A DNA stretch of 64,000 bases, taken from contig BPGE01000001.1 of NCBI GenBank assembly GCA_026002875.1, forward strand, positions 2,852,001 to 2,916,000, given 5' to 3'. Origin of the DNA: Bryobacteraceae bacterium (lineage in GTDB: Bacteria; Acidobacteriota; Terriglobia; Bryobacterales; Bryobacteraceae). The first letter of the stretch is position 1, and each line of letters begins with the position of its first letter. Positions 26,342 to 33,852 of this stretch are shown here, one piece after another. The notes under the pieces are model-generated. The model was not told the DNA's origin. It worked only from the letters and a program-made list of their open reading frames with translations, and did no database searches. The position numbers were made by a program, and so were the translations under genes.

Positions 26342-26734
26342 TCAGCCGGACCGGCCTTGGGCCGCGGCGACGGAGTCTGGCTGGTTTTCCCCGGAGACCT
26401 TGCCCGTCCGGGAGGTTTGGTCGGCCAGCGACTGCTCGACCAGACGGGCCAGTCCGAGCCCTCCCTGGGCTGCCAGCGCCGTGGCCAGGCACTGCTCGGC
26501 CATCTCCATCAGGCTGAAGGCCGCATCCTGCTCTTCACCGCCAAGCCAGCCGCCGCCGCTGGCCTCTCGCATGGAGCGGAGCATCTGGGCGACAAGCAGG
26601 GCCTCGAATTCGACGGCCGCAGCACGGATGCCTTCAGGCGTCGATCTCCGGTCTGCGGAGAGCCCTGCCTCAGTCCATTCAAACGGCAACGTGGGCGATG
26701 CCGCGCTTATGGAGAGTGAGTTTGAGATTTCCAT
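26342..26734 (-). CDS. flgJ: FlgJ-like rod-binding protein, no muramidase domain
   Basis: The product (130 aa) contains the rod-binding (FlgJ N-terminal) core AAVEFEALLVAQMLRSMREAS, then a turn with SLMEMAEQCLATALAAQGGLGLARLVEQSL. This matches the first half of enterobacterial FlgJ, which helps assemble the flagellar rod in the periplasm. The peptidoglycan hydrolase half is missing, as in many non-enteric bacteria. The ATG at 26734, preceded by GGAAAGAC, lies in the ATGGAAATC block of a repeat unit. The gene is separated from flgI by 430 bp of repeats, an unusual gap for these neighbouring genes. Confidence 0.8.
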   Translation of the reverse strand: MEISNSLSISAASPTLPFEWTEAGLSADRRSTPEGIRAAAVEFEALLVAQMLRSMREASGGGWLGGEEQDAAFSLMEMAEQCLATALAAQGGLGLARLVEQSLADQTSRTGKVSGENQPDSVAAAQGRSG

Positions 26735-27152
26735 TCCGTCTTTCCGCTACAGCGCCGCCGGGACGGTGCTGGACACAGCTTCTACGCAAATCGCCTCCCG
26801 GGATATGAAGGAGGGCCGCTGTCCCTGTTTGTTCAAGAACCGAAAGCCCTGTATCGTCTTTGGTGATTTTCCCGGATTCTGGCATCCCCCACCATGATGG
26901 GGACTCTTTCGCAAATCGCGCGCCAATCGATGAAGAAACGCCTTTATTCTTTGGACGAAAAGCCACAACACGAGGCGCCGCCCACACCGGTCTTTCTCCC
27001 TGCGCATGTCCAGCAGGGTCATCGGAGCTCCTTCGCAGATCGCTCGCCGACGCATGGACAACAGGTCGCGCCCTCTCTGCTGGCTCGAAAAAGCGGCAAA
27101 CCAGCCGTCGTTCGCGGCCGTTGTCCCTGATGCTGATTTCCAGCGGGGTCAT
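26679..27152 (-). CDS. Open frame spanning the repeats between flgI and flgJ (possible translated linker)
   Basis: An uninterrupted 157-codon minus-strand frame starts at an ATG 8 nt after the flgI stop (MTPLEISIRD) and ends inside flgJ, 56 nt past its start. It runs through three repeat units and so contains recurring blocks such as SDLRRSS and GDLRRSC. No known domain is seen. It may be a real protein, a frame kept open so that translation continues across the gap, or chance. It has no good ribosome site beyond the repeat's own GGAG-like bases. Confidence 0.3.
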   Translation of the reverse strand: MTPLEISIRDNGRERRLVCRFFEPAERARPVVHASASDLRRSSDDPAGHAQGERPVWAAPRVVAFRPKNKGVSSSIGARFAKESPSWWGMPESGKITKDDTGLSVLEQTGTAALLHIPGGDLRRSCVQHRPGGAVAERRNGNLKLTLHKRGIAHVAV

Positions 27153-27162
27153 GGCGGCTGAC
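26735..27162 (-). repeat. Tandem repeat units between flgI and flgJ (right block, about four units)
   Basis: Minus-strand ATGs at 27152 (MTPLEISIRD), 27022 (MTLLDMRREK) and 26895 (MVGDARIREN), with a degenerate core near 26770, keep a 125-130-bp period. Blocks match the left array: GCGNATTTGCG, GGAGC, ATGACCC, CAGCAT, GAAAA. The first unit begins at the flgI stop codon and the last merges into the flgJ start. Confidence 0.7.
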
Positions 27163-28284
27163 TCAGATGACCTCGATCGCCGCATCCAGCGCTCCCGCGG
27201 CCTTCAGATTCTGCAGGATGGCGATGATGTCCCGCGCGGTGGCGCCGATGGCTGTGAGCGCGCGCGCCAGGTCGTCCACGGTGGCCTCCGGCCGGAGCTG
27301 GATGTGTTTGGCCTGTTCTTCACGGACGCCCACCTGGACTTCGGGAGCGACCGTGGTCTGCCCTGCCGACAACGGCGCTGGCTGGCTGACGTCAAACGTG
27401 GTGCGGATCTCGATGCTCAGAGCGCCGTGCAGAATCGCGACAGGGCGAATGCGGATGTCCCGGCCGGCTGTGATGGTTCCCGTGCGTTCGTTGATGACGA
27501 TCTTCTGCACCGCGTCGGTTTCGAGCGTCAGCGACTCGATGGCGGCCATGAACTCGATGGGCCGTCCGGCGAAGTCCGGGGGGATGGCAACCTCCACGAG
27601 CGCTGCATTCTCGCAGCGGGCCGCGCCGGTGAAACGCCGGTTGATGGTTTCGGCCAGCCGGGAGGCGGTCGTGAAATCGGCCTGCCGGAGCTGCAGCCGG
27701 AGACGGTCGCCCGGCACCGCCGATGGGGGGGCGCGTTCGACAATGGCGCCGCCCGGTACCCGGCCTGTCGTCGGGTGGTTAAGCGTGGCCGTGTTGCCTG
27801 CCCCGCCCCGGGCGACGAAGCCGGCGGTCAGCACTGGCCCCTGGGCCACGGCGTACACGTCGCCGGAGGACGCCTTGAGGGGCGTCAGAAGAAGCAGCCC
27901 TCCCTGCAGGTTGGTGGCGTCGCCGACAGCCGCCACGATCACATCCAGCCGCGTGCCGGGCTGCGCGAAGGGCGGCAGATTGGCCGTCACCAGCACAGCG
28001 GCTGTGTTGCGGACGAGCATCGCCTGGGGCGGCACCTGCACGCCCATGCGGTCCAGCAGGTTCGCCAGCGTCTGGGCCGAAAAGAACGTCTGCCTCTTGT
28101 CCCCCGTGCCGTTGAGCCCGACAACCAGCCCATAGCCGATCAGCTGGTTGTCCCGCACGCCCTCGAGCGAGGCGATTTCTTTGACGCGGACCGCCGCCTG
28201 CGCGGGCGGAAGCAGGAGAAGCATCAGGGCGAGCAGCGCGCCCGCGAGCCTGGCGGCGGTCATCTGCGCCTGCGGGCGGTGCAT
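27163..28284 (-). CDS. flgI: Flagellar P-ring protein FlgI
   Basis: The product (373 aa from ATG 28284, with GAGAG upstream) has a signal peptide (LAGALLALMLLLLPPAQA) and the FlgI signatures VRVKEIASLEGVRDNQLIGYGLVVGLNGTGDK, FFSAQTLANLLDRMGV and ELDVIVAAVGDATNLQGG-like, with GGPVLTAGF and a C-terminal DDLARALTAIGATARDIIAILQNLKAAGAL. It polymerises into the P ring in the peptidoglycan layer. An in-frame upstream extension to ATG 28359 or 28383 would add an Arg-rich stretch before the signal peptide and is judged unlikely to be in the mature protein. It lies 108 bp after flgH. Confidence 0.95.
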   Translation of the reverse strand: MHRPQAQMTAARLAGALLALMLLLLPPAQAAVRVKEIASLEGVRDNQLIGYGLVVGLNGTGDKRQTFFSAQTLANLLDRMGVQVPPQAMLVRNTAAVLVTANLPPFAQPGTRLDVIVAAVGDATNLQGGLLLLTPLKASSGDVYAVAQGPVLTAGFVARGGAGNTATLNHPTTGRVPGGAIVERAPPSAVPGDRLRLQLRQADFTTASRLAETINRRFTGAARCENAALVEVAIPPDFAGRPIEFMAAIESLTLETDAVQKIVINERTGTITAGRDIRIRPVAILHGALSIEIRTTFDVSQPAPLSAGQTTVAPEVQVGVREEQAKHIQLRPEATVDDLARALTAIGATARDIIAILQNLKAAGALDAAIEVI

Positions 28285-28392
28285 GGGGCTCTCTTTCGTC
28301 GCGGATCGGGCCGGGCGGCGGATCCGCCGGTCCGTCGGGCATCGATCGCTCTTCTTCATCGCGGCTTCAGCTCCAGTCAGCATCGCTGCAAC

Positions 28393-29181
28393 TCAGAACG
28401 GCAACAGGCCCGTGAGCAGCCTGTAGAGGAAATTCGGGCGGCGGATGGCGTCCTGCACGACGCCTTTTCCTTCCACGCGGACTTCCAGATCCGCCAGGCG
28501 GTCGCTGGAGACGCGGTTGCCCGGGCTCAGATCGTTCCACCGCACCAGCCCCCGGACGGTGATCCGCTGGCGCTCGGAATTGATCCAGACTTCTTTCGTT
28601 CCCTCCACAACCAGGTCGCCGCCCGGCAGCACATGCGTCACCCGGGCGGAGAGCGTGGTCTCCAGCACGGACTCGCGCGAGGTTTCACCCTGACCGTCAA
28701 GCTGGCTTTTGCTGCCGAGATTCGCCATCTGGCCCAGCGGACCCGCGGCCCGCACCGGGCCGGCGAGGGAGACGATGCCCCCGTTGGCCTGAGCTTTGCG
28801 GTTCGCCGTCGTGGCCCCGCGCGACAGAGCGCTGGCCCGGTCGGCCACGACAATGGTGACGATGTCGTGCACCCGCGCAGCCCGCTGGTCGCGGGCCAGG
28901 TCGGACAGGCGGCCGCCGGTCTCGTAAAGCGAACCGGGCGAGCCGGCAGCAGGCAGGCGGCCCGCCGTCTCGATTTCAGAGATCAGGGCATCCAGCGGGG
29001 ACTGGCGTGTCCCTCGGGGCCGGCCTTTTTCTCCGCCGTCGGCGCCCGCCGCGCCGGGAAGGGTCAGAAGGGCGGCCAGGGCCGCAGGAGCGAGCAGGAG
29101 GCGGGGGACCTGCGGACAGGCCGCGATTGCGCGAGCCAGGATGCCTCGAACGATGTCACAAACCGGTGGTGTCTTCTTCAT
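28393..29181 (-). CDS. flgH: Flagellar L-ring protein FlgH
   Basis: The product (262 aa) has the FlgH core: SLYETGGRLSDLARDQRAARVHDIVTIVV, a DRASAL segment, VTHVLPGGDLVVEGTKEVWINSERQRITVRGLVRWNDLSPGNRVSSDRLADLEVRVEGKGVV in pieces typical of the family. It forms the outer-membrane L ring. The hydrophobic leader (LLLAPAALAALLTLPGAAGA) has no lipobox cysteine, although FlgH is usually a lipoprotein. AAAGG precedes the ATG, and the start overlaps the flgA stop by 4 nt. Confidence 0.93.
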   Translation of the reverse strand: MKKTPPVCDIVRGILARAIAACPQVPRLLLAPAALAALLTLPGAAGADGGEKGRPRGTRQSPLDALISEIETAGRLPAAGSPGSLYETGGRLSDLARDQRAARVHDIVTIVVADRASALSRGATTANRKAQANGGIVSLAGPVRAAGPLGQMANLGSKSQLDGQGETSRESVLETTLSARVTHVLPGGDLVVEGTKEVWINSERQRITVRGLVRWNDLSPGNRVSSDRLADLEVRVEGKGVVQDAIRRPNFLYRLLTGLLPF

Positions 29182-30044
29182 GGCAGCTGCCTTTCTGCAA
29201 TGGCCAGGCCGTGATCTGCGAGACGGGCGCGCAGCCGCTTGCCGTTGAGAGGGCTCTTGACCAGAACCATGTCGCCCAGCCTTCCGGATGTCAGCGCCTC
29301 GACTTCAACCGCGATCCGGGCGGCGCCGGCGCCGGAGATCAGTGTGAGAACCTGGCCCGCACGGACCGCCTGCGGAGGAATCAGATCCGCCTGTTTCAGA
29401 GGCTCGCCAGCAGCGATCCGCCGCCGTGACTTCGAGCCTGCGGGTCGAAAGTCTTCCGGCAGAGGGCTTTTGAAGGGCACCGCCACGTCGCGCACCTCCG
29501 CGGCCCAGTCCCCGGGCGCGAGCTCGGCGCCGGGCTCGATGTCGCGCGCGGCGACGAGGATCTGACGGCGCAGGCGGATGCGGACCTGAACGGCGAAGGG
29601 GACGGAACGCCCTCCCGCTTCGGGAATCCACCGTCCCCGCCACACATACAGGCCCGGCTCAGGAGTATGCCGCAGGCCGGAGATGGCAAACTGGGGCCTG
29701 CCCGGGGGCACGATGGTCTGGGGGCTTCTGATCACTTGCAGTTCTGCGTCTTCCGGCAGAACAGCCTGCATTGCCAGGCGGATCTGGTCTTCGCGGATCG
29801 CATGTCCGTTCCGAACGACGCAAACGAAGGACGGGAGATCCGAACTGGGGACCCCGGCCCCGATGGCGCGCTCGAAGTCTCTTCTTGTCAGCCGCCGCTC
29901 GACCCCCGGCAGCGGCGCGAAGCCCAGAAATGTCTCGGGAGCGGCGGCGGCAAGCGCGGGCAGGGACGGCGCGAGATCCCGCGCAAGGATCCGGTCGCTG
30001 GGCACGGCCAGACAGCTCTGAAGCAGGAGAATGGCTTTCCACAT
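29178..30044 (-). CDS. flgA: Flagellar P-ring assembly chaperone FlgA (SAF domain)
   Basis: The product (288 aa) starts with a short hydrophobic leader and ends with an SAF domain: ILVAARDIEPGAELAPGDWAAE, a turn with RRRIAAGEPLKQADLIPPQAVRAGQVLTLI and SGRLGDMVLVKSPLNGKRLRARL. This C-terminal half is diagnostic of FlgA, which chaperones FlgI during P-ring formation. The N-terminal 110 residues are poorly conserved. It starts 10 bp after flgG and overlaps flgH by 4 nt. Confidence 0.9.
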   Translation of the reverse strand: MWKAILLLQSCLAVPSDRILARDLAPSLPALAAAAPETFLGFAPLPGVERRLTRRDFERAIGAGVPSSDLPSFVCVVRNGHAIREDQIRLAMQAVLPEDAELQVIRSPQTIVPPGRPQFAISGLRHTPEPGLYVWRGRWIPEAGGRSVPFAVQVRIRLRRQILVAARDIEPGAELAPGDWAAEVRDVAVPFKSPLPEDFRPAGSKSRRRIAAGEPLKQADLIPPQAVRAGQVLTLISGAGAARIAVEVEALTSGRLGDMVLVKSPLNGKRLRARLADHGLAIAERQLP

Positions 30045-30054
30045 GGCTGCCCGC

Positions 30055-30846
30055 CTAACGGGTCATGTTGTTCACCTGCTGGTACATTTCATCGGCCGCC
30101 CGAACCACTTTGCTGTTGGCCTCATACGCCCTCTGGCTCATGATGAGATTCACGAACTCCTCGACGACGCTGACGTTGGACTGCTCGACATAACCTTGCA
30201 GAAGCGTGCCGAGTCCTTCCTGCCCGCCGGGATTGCCAACCGTGGGCTCGCCGCTGGCGTCCGTCGGCAGATACAGATTGCGGCCGATGCTGTTCAGGCC
30301 GGCGGGATTTGCGAAGTTGGCCAGCTGAATCTGGCCCGCCAGCTGCGCAGCCGCCTGTCCTGGCAGCGTGTAGCTGACCGTCCCGTCCGCCCCGATCGTG
30401 ATGCTCTGGGCCTCGGGCGGAATGGTGATCTGCGGCTCCAGCGCGTCGCCCAGGGCGGTGACGAGATTGCCGTCCCTGTCCAGGTGGAACTGGCCCGCGC
30501 GCGTGTAGGCGATCTCGCCGGTCGGACGGCGCACCTGGAAGAACCCCCGTCCTTCAATGACGAGGTCAAGCGGATTGCCAGTGGAGGAGAAGCTGCCTTG
30601 CGCGAAAGAGATGCTGTTAGAGACGACCCGCGTCCCCAGGCCGAGCTGCAGGCCGCTGGGCACAACCGTCTGCGCGCCGGCAGCAGCGCCGGGCTGGAGA
30701 ACTGTTTGATAGAGCAGATCCTGAAACTGGGCCCGGCGCGCCTTGAAACCCACCGTGCCGGCGTTGGCCAGATTGTGGGCGATGTTGTCGACGTTCGTCT
30801 GCTGGGCATCCATGCCGCTGGCAGCGCTGTACAGGGCTCGAATCAT
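30055..30846 (-). CDS. flgG: Flagellar distal rod protein FlgG
   Basis: The product (263 aa) has the rod/hook N-terminal signature MIRALYSAASGMDAQQTNVD followed by NIAHNLANAGTVGFKARRAQFQDLLYQ, a central GRGFFQVRRPTGEIAYTRAGQFHLD, and the C-terminal VEEFVNLIMSQRAYEANSKVV helix that packs with it. It builds the distal rod. Length is normal. AAAGGA precedes the ATG, and the flgF gene is 43 bp upstream. Confidence 0.97.
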   Translation of the reverse strand: MIRALYSAASGMDAQQTNVDNIAHNLANAGTVGFKARRAQFQDLLYQTVLQPGAAAGAQTVVPSGLQLGLGTRVVSNSISFAQGSFSSTGNPLDLVIEGRGFFQVRRPTGEIAYTRAGQFHLDRDGNLVTALGDALEPQITIPPEAQSITIGADGTVSYTLPGQAAAQLAGQIQLANFANPAGLNSIGRNLYLPTDASGEPTVGNPGGQEGLGTLLQGYVEQSNVSVVEEFVNLIMSQRAYEANSKVVRAADEMYQQVNNMTR

Positions 30847-30889
30847 GGCTTCACGTTCCTTTCATGACTGGTTCTTTCGCGCATCCGGT

Positions 30890-31639
30890 TCACGGGTTCA
30901 CCCGCGCGACTTCCTCCGCCGAGCGGCGCCCCATCTCGCCGCCGATCTGGATCGCCTTCTGCAGGGCCTCGAACTGCCGAAGAACCTGAATCAGGCGCAC
31001 CCCCGAGCCGGCCGGGGAGACATTCGACGATTCCACTTTCCCCTGGTGCACCACGGCGTCGGCCGGCTTCAGAGCCGGTAGCGACGACTTGTCCAGCACG
31101 AAGTACAGGCCTTCGCGGCGGAGCGTCTGGTCGAGATCGGCGCCGACCAGACGAAGCCGGCCCAGAGGAGCGCCGTCCTGCCAGACCTGGCCGTCTTTGT
31201 CGACCTCCACCGGGCGGGCCGGATTGGCGCGGATGCGGCGAGGCTCGACTGTGATGTATTCATATCCCTCGGGACTGACAAGCCGGCCGTCCTGAGCGAC
31301 GCGGATCCTTCCCGCGCGCGTGAGAAGCGCTCCTTCGGCCGAGTCGAGCAGAAAGTAGCCCTCGCCGGACAGCGCGAGGTCCGCAGGGTTGCGGGTCTCG
31401 ACAAGAACGCCCTGACGGGGATCGGTCCTGTGGCGCTCCAGAACGGGCGCGGAGATCTGTTCATAACCGGTACCGGAAAGGCCAGCTTCCCGGCTCTCTT
31501 CTCCCAGGTACAGCGAGTAGACTTCCCAGTCGGCCTTGAAACCCGGCGTGGCTGCGTTGGCGAGGTTGTTTGCCAGCAGATCCAGCGCCTCGAGCCGGGC
31601 TCTCAGGCCTGCAGCCGCCGTCGAAGTGAGCGCATCCAT
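30890..31639 (-). CDS. flgF: Flagellar proximal rod protein FlgF
   Basis: The product (249 aa from ATG 31639) starts MDALTSTAAAGLRARLEALD with LLANNLANAATPGFKADW, the rod-protein signature. The middle has SGEGYFLLDSAEGALLTRAGRIRVAQDG, and the end IQVLRQFEALQKAIQIGGEM is the C-terminal helix. It is a proximal rod subunit. The start codon has no ribosome site. A sigma-54-type promoter immediately upstream would leave a 5-nt leader. It is the first gene of the leftward operon. Confidence 0.9.
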   Translation of the reverse strand: MDALTSTAAAGLRARLEALDLLANNLANAATPGFKADWEVYSLYLGEESREAGLSGTGYEQISAPVLERHRTDPRQGVLVETRNPADLALSGEGYFLLDSAEGALLTRAGRIRVAQDGRLVSPEGYEYITVEPRRIRANPARPVEVDKDGQVWQDGAPLGRLRLVGADLDQTLRREGLYFVLDKSSLPALKPADAVVHQGKVESSNVSPAGSGVRLIQVLRQFEALQKAIQIGGEMGRRSAEEVARVNP

Positions 31640-31654
31640 GCCGAACCGCGTCCA

Positions 31655-31671
31655 TGCAATCTGCAGGCCAG
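31655..31671 (-). promoter_or_regulatory. Candidate sigma-54 promoter for the flgF-flgG-flgA-flgH-flgI operon
   Basis: The minus strand reads CTGGCCTGCAGATTGCA: TGGC and TTGCA with exactly 10 nt between GG and GC. The start point, 12 nt after the -12 C, would be about 31644, five bases before the flgF ATG. Confidence 0.5.
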
Positions 31672-31824
31672 ACCCGGAAGGCGCGGGATTTTCAGATCTT
31701 CCCTCCGGCCGAGAACCAAAATGGAACAGACAGCCTCCTCCAGCGTGTTCCATTGCCGAACCCGGCCAAGGGCACGGAAGCAGGGAGATCCCGGATCGTC
31801 TTGCAAAAACGCGGCTTGAGCAAA

Positions 31825-31841
31825 TGGCACACGTCCTGCTT
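31825..31841 (+). promoter_or_regulatory. Candidate sigma-54 promoter for the fliK-flgD-flgE operon
   Basis: TGGCACACGTCCTGCT has the complete -24 element TGGCAC, N5, then CTGC (one mismatch to TTGC), with GG and GC 10 nt apart. The start point would be about 31851, two bases before the fliK GTG. Confidence 0.5.
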
Positions 31842-31852
31842 ACCGATGGGGC

Positions 31853-33520
31853 GTGACGCCGTTGCCGATGCTCGCCGCAACCCCGGATGCAGCCGTTCTG
31901 TTCGAACTGGACGGGCAGGCGCCGGCTGCCACAGGGAGCGGGGAGCTCGGACAGAGGACAGCCGGGCGGGAAGCCTGGGAAGCGGTCTGGCAGGGAGCAG
32001 GGTTGCTGGAAACGGACGGAACCCTTGGTGACAACGTCGGTCCGGTGACAGTGAAGCCACTGCTTGAGGCGGATGAAGAGGAGAGGTCGCGGCGGGCGCT
32101 CCTGGCAGCGCTGGTCCCGGCGGTTTCTTCCACCCTCGAACCTCCGTCCGCAGAGCTGAACCTGGCACTGGAACCGGAACAGTCGGGGTTTCTTGTCCAC
32201 CCTGAGACGATCGCGGAGTCAATGCGGAACCCCGGCATCGGCGGCAGGAGTCTGGAATCGCCTGAAACTCCGGCGAATAGTGTGAATCCCCGAGAGGCGG
32301 CAGCGCCGGCTTTCGAACAACAGGAGCCGGAACTGCCGGGAACTCTGCACCGAGATTCCGGCGGACAGCAGCTTGGTCCGTCCGGACCGGCAACGAAATC
32401 ATCCCGGGACGTCATTGCATCGGACGCTCCGGTATTGAAGGAAGGCGGAAGTGAACCCGCCGCGGGGCGGCCTGCCGAACTTGTGGCCGATGTGGTTCTC
32501 GAACCGGACGCTGGATTCCGCCCGGTTCGGGACTCGCAGGCTCCATCCCCTGCGGATGCCAGCATCGGGCGCGGGACCCCCGAGATTCAAGGCTCTCAAG
32601 TGCCCCCGGCACCGAATCACGAGGCGGTCCGGATGTCCTCCGAACCTGCTGCCGCGGGCTGGCGTGGCGATCTGCACCGGGGCAGGACTCCGACGAGTCC
32701 GTATGGGGCGCCGGCAGAGAAGCGGAGCAGCGTGGCGCTTCAAAATGAAGGAATCGAATTGGCGACGCTCCCGGACGGGGCGGAGGGGCCGGAGAAGACG
32801 TCAGACTTGCATCAGGCGCAGAGAGAACCCTCGTCGCAGGTCTCTTCTGTGAATCACAACGAGGGGGGCCGGACGCCGGAGCTGCCGGCGCAGACCCCAT
32901 CTGACGATGCTGGACCCGGCTCCCCGATGGGCGCATCCTTCCCGGCGGCTCCATCCCGCGAGGCTGGACTTGGCCATTCGTCCGCCGAAAGCAGGGGCAA
33001 GACGGAGATCCGGACGGAGGCGGGCAATGAGGCGGTGGCTGGCGCCGAGCCCGAGCCCCCGGCCGGGCGGCTTCAGAACCAGCTGGATCTGCAGCTCGAC
33101 GGCCGCGCCGGCGAACGCGTGCGCATCCGGCTTGCCGAAGCCCCGGGCGGCGTGCGCCTGCGCGTGGCCAGCAACGACACCCGGCTGGCCGAAACCCTGC
33201 GCGCAGAGTGGCGCTCGCTGGAAGCAGCGCTGCGCGAAGCGGGCTGGCAGATGCAGCCGAATGAATCCGGCATGACCGATGCCGCGCGGGACGGCTGGCG
33301 TTGGATGCAGAGTCAGACCGCAGCGAAGTGGGCCGCCGAGGGCGGGGCGGGCAACCGCACGGTCGAGCCATCGAACGCCCTGGATCGCGGTTGGGGATCG
33401 CCCGAGGATTCCAGTCCGCGCCAGCACCGGCAGGACCGGCAGGACCGGGAAAGCGGTGCGCGCGAAGAACTCGCTGATCTGAGCGCCATACGGCGGCTTG
33501 GAAGAAAGAGACAGTCATGA
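31853..33520 (+). CDS. fliK: Flagellar hook-length control protein FliK-like
   Basis: The frame encodes 555 aa. About the first 400 residues are a low-complexity Pro/Ser/Glu/Ala-rich molecular-ruler-like region. Residues about 405-480 (LDLQLDGRAGERVRIRLAEA, GVRLRVASNDTRLAETLRAEWRSLEAALREAGW in pieces) resemble the FliK C-terminal globular domain that switches export specificity. Identity rests on that domain and on position before flgD. The GTG at 31853 has GATGGGGC just before it; the in-frame ATG at 31868 is possible. Stop overlaps the flgD ATG by 4 nt. Confidence 0.7.
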   Translation: MTPLPMLAATPDAAVLFELDGQAPAATGSGELGQRTAGREAWEAVWQGAGLLETDGTLGDNVGPVTVKPLLEADEEERSRRALLAALVPAVSSTLEPPSAELNLALEPEQSGFLVHPETIAESMRNPGIGGRSLESPETPANSVNPREAAAPAFEQQEPELPGTLHRDSGGQQLGPSGPATKSSRDVIASDAPVLKEGGSEPAAGRPAELVADVVLEPDAGFRPVRDSQAPSPADASIGRGTPEIQGSQVPPAPNHEAVRMSSEPAAAGWRGDLHRGRTPTSPYGAPAEKRSSVALQNEGIELATLPDGAEGPEKTSDLHQAQREPSSQVSSVNHNEGGRTPELPAQTPSDDAGPGSPMGASFPAAPSREAGLGHSSAESRGKTEIRTEAGNEAVAGAEPEPPAGRLQNQLDLQLDGRAGERVRIRLAEAPGGVRLRVASNDTRLAETLRAEWRSLEAALREAGWQMQPNESGMTDAARDGWRWMQSQTAAKWAAEGGAGNRTVEPSNALDRGWGSPEDSSPRQHRQDRQDRESGAREELADLSAIRRLGRKRQS

Positions 33521-33813
33521 ATGCAGTCCAGTCATCGCAGGGATGGCCCCTCGCGCCGGGGGCTCCGGAGGCGGCTCAGCCTCAAGCCGCGAAAGGTATT
33601 CAGGACCGGATGGCCAGCAAAGAGATGTTCCTGCAGCTGCTGGTCGCCCAGATCCGGAACCAGAATCCGCTGAATCCGGCCAATGGCACGGAATTCGTCG
33701 CCCAGCTGGCCCAGTTCAGCCAGCTGGAGGCGACGCTCGAGATGCGCAGGGACATCGCGCAGATCCGTACGGCGCTCGAACAGGCTGCGCCCGGCGGTCA
33801 AGGGCAGCCCTGA
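33517..33813 (+). CDS. flgD: Flagellar hook-capping protein FlgD, short form
   Basis: The product (98 aa) has the conserved N-terminal FlgD signature: QDRMASKEMFLQLLVAQIRNQNPLNPANGTEFVAQLAQFSQLEATLEM in segments (KEMFLQLLVAQIRNQNPLNP is diagnostic). The usual FlgD is about 220 aa with Ig/tudor-like C-terminal domains; these are absent. The hook cap function needs the N-terminal region for assembly, so this short version may still act as a scaffold. Coupled to fliK (ATGA); flgE follows after 39 bp with AGGAG ahead of it. Confidence 0.85.
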   Translation: MNAVQSSQGWPLAPGAPEAAQPQAAKGIQDRMASKEMFLQLLVAQIRNQNPLNPANGTEFVAQLAQFSQLEATLEMRRDIAQIRTALEQAAPGGQGQP

Positions 33814-33852
33814 CAGGGCGGAAGGTTCAGACAAACGACAGGAGAAAGATTC

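Noticed and set aside
25155-27162. CRISPR array
   Set aside because: Units are diverged, not near-identical, spacing is irregular (98-174 bp), and no cas genes are present.
26860-29214. 784-codon plus-strand frame opposite flgI/flgH
   Set aside because: Antisense shadow of flgI and flgH, whose signatures are clear on the other strand.
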